Assembly (NCBI GenBank): GCA_030568195.1 | Contig: JAJLTO010000010.1 | Coordinates: forward strand, 124,001 to 188,000 | Origin: Dipodascopsis uninucleata var. uninucleata | Taxonomy: Eukaryota; Ascomycota; Lipomycetes; Lipomycetales; Lipomycetaceae | Reading direction: 5' to 3' | Length of the DNA: 64,000 nucleotides | Shown here: piece by piece, positions 63,647 to 64,000 of the stretch | Layout: each line of letters opens with the position of its first letter | Position numbering within the stretch: the stretch's first letter is position 1 | Translations under genes and position numbers: made by a program | Notes under the pieces: generated by a model | What the model was told of the DNA's origin: nothing | What the model saw: the letters and a program-made list of their open reading frames with translations, nothing else | Databases searched by the model: none

Positions 63647-64000
63647 TATTATGGTATTATTGGATATGTGTATATGTCATGCTGTTTGCCATTTATACCT
63701 TAAATTTTCGTCTAGCAGTTCATCTGATCTTTACTTCGATCAAGTTGGCTATTTCTTCCTATACTTACTGTCCTTGCTGTAGTGTATGTAGTTTATGTGA
63801 AGGAATTACTTTCAGAAATCTAGCCTCAATGGAAGTTGCATAAGATTCTGCTTCTCATGTATATCATTCTTGTGAACAGGTAATCGGGGACCAATAGAGC
63901 AAAGGTAAGAATTTTTTGATATACTGTTCTTGTGAATGAACTGGCATTTCGTGATGATATAATTTGCGTTTGAGAGTTCTAGTCTTCAGATTATCGCCTA

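Larger units (their letters stand above)
63465..64000. other. RPL14 promoter and window end
   Basis: About 540 bp upstream of RPL14. It holds the HomolD and HomolE-like boxes described separately. No further gene start is recognised before the window edge. Confidence 0.5.

Overview
The window is nuclear DNA from an intron-rich, visibly AT-rich fungus, almost certainly an ascomycete. It holds 30 protein-coding genes, about one per 2.1 kb on both strands, and I place 57 introns in them. Introns are mostly 55-160 nt, start mainly with GTAAGT, GTATGT or GTGAGT, and carry CTAAC, CTAAT or TACTAAC branch sites close to the acceptor. CTG stands at conserved Leu positions (in RAD51 and ENP2, for example), so the standard code applies. 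The gene set (MED10, KAP120, OPY1-like tandem PH protein, DBF2/SID2 kinase, fused ARG5,6, AIM23) is fungal. NDUFAF6, QTRT2, methylmalonate-semialdehyde dehydrogenase and a HomolD box before RPL14 argue against a Saccharomyces-type yeast. They fit Taphrinomycotina or an early-diverging Saccharomycotina lineage, but the genus cannot be fixed from sequence alone. I see no transposon, viral fossil, CRISPR array, rRNA or tRNA.

Layout. 1-11.2 kb: 5' end of an AMID-like FAD oxidoreductase (-), then SCP2 with a peroxisomal C-terminus, an amidase and the ribosome-biogenesis gene ENP2 (+), then an orphan gene and the proteasome lid gene RPN7 (-). 11.6-20.98 kb: DBP2 with its long late intron (+), a DUF1279 mitochondrial protein (-), TIM22 (+), a five-exon methyltransferase (-), polyphosphatase PPX1 (+) and PEX11 (+). 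21.2-29.1 kb: an F-box protein and mitochondrial IF3 AIM23 (-), complex I assembly factor NDUFAF6 with a His-rich N-terminus (+), and a tandem PH protein (-). 30-40.3 kb: KAP120, TIM50, an orphan gene with an 8-nt first coding exon and QTRT2 (+), then MED10/NUT2 (-). 41.2-49.6 kb: a fatty-acid elongase with a 21-nt micro-exon (-), COX6 whose first intron holds a possible alternative terminal exon (+), ALDH6A1 (+) and a macro-domain protein (+). 50-64 kb: DNA2 and RAD51 in tandem (+), ARG5,6 (-), DBF2 (+) and RPL14/eL14 (-).

Functional themes. Many products act in mitochondria (TIM22, TIM50, AIM23, NDUFAF6, COX6, ALDH6A1, ARG5,6, the DUF1279 protein). Two are peroxisomal (SCP2, PEX11), and DNA2 and RAD51 are neighbouring recombination genes. 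Otherwise this is ordinary eukaryotic mixing, not an operon or a metabolic cluster.

The most interesting points are the open frame in COX6 intron 1, which reads in phase from the shared mitochondrial-presequence exon; the elongase micro-exon followed by an apparent GC-AG intron; the long DBP2 intron at the position known from other fungi; the HomolD/HomolE-like sites before RPL14; and an identical 13-bp E-box in two promoters. All gene models are manual splice predictions without transcript support.
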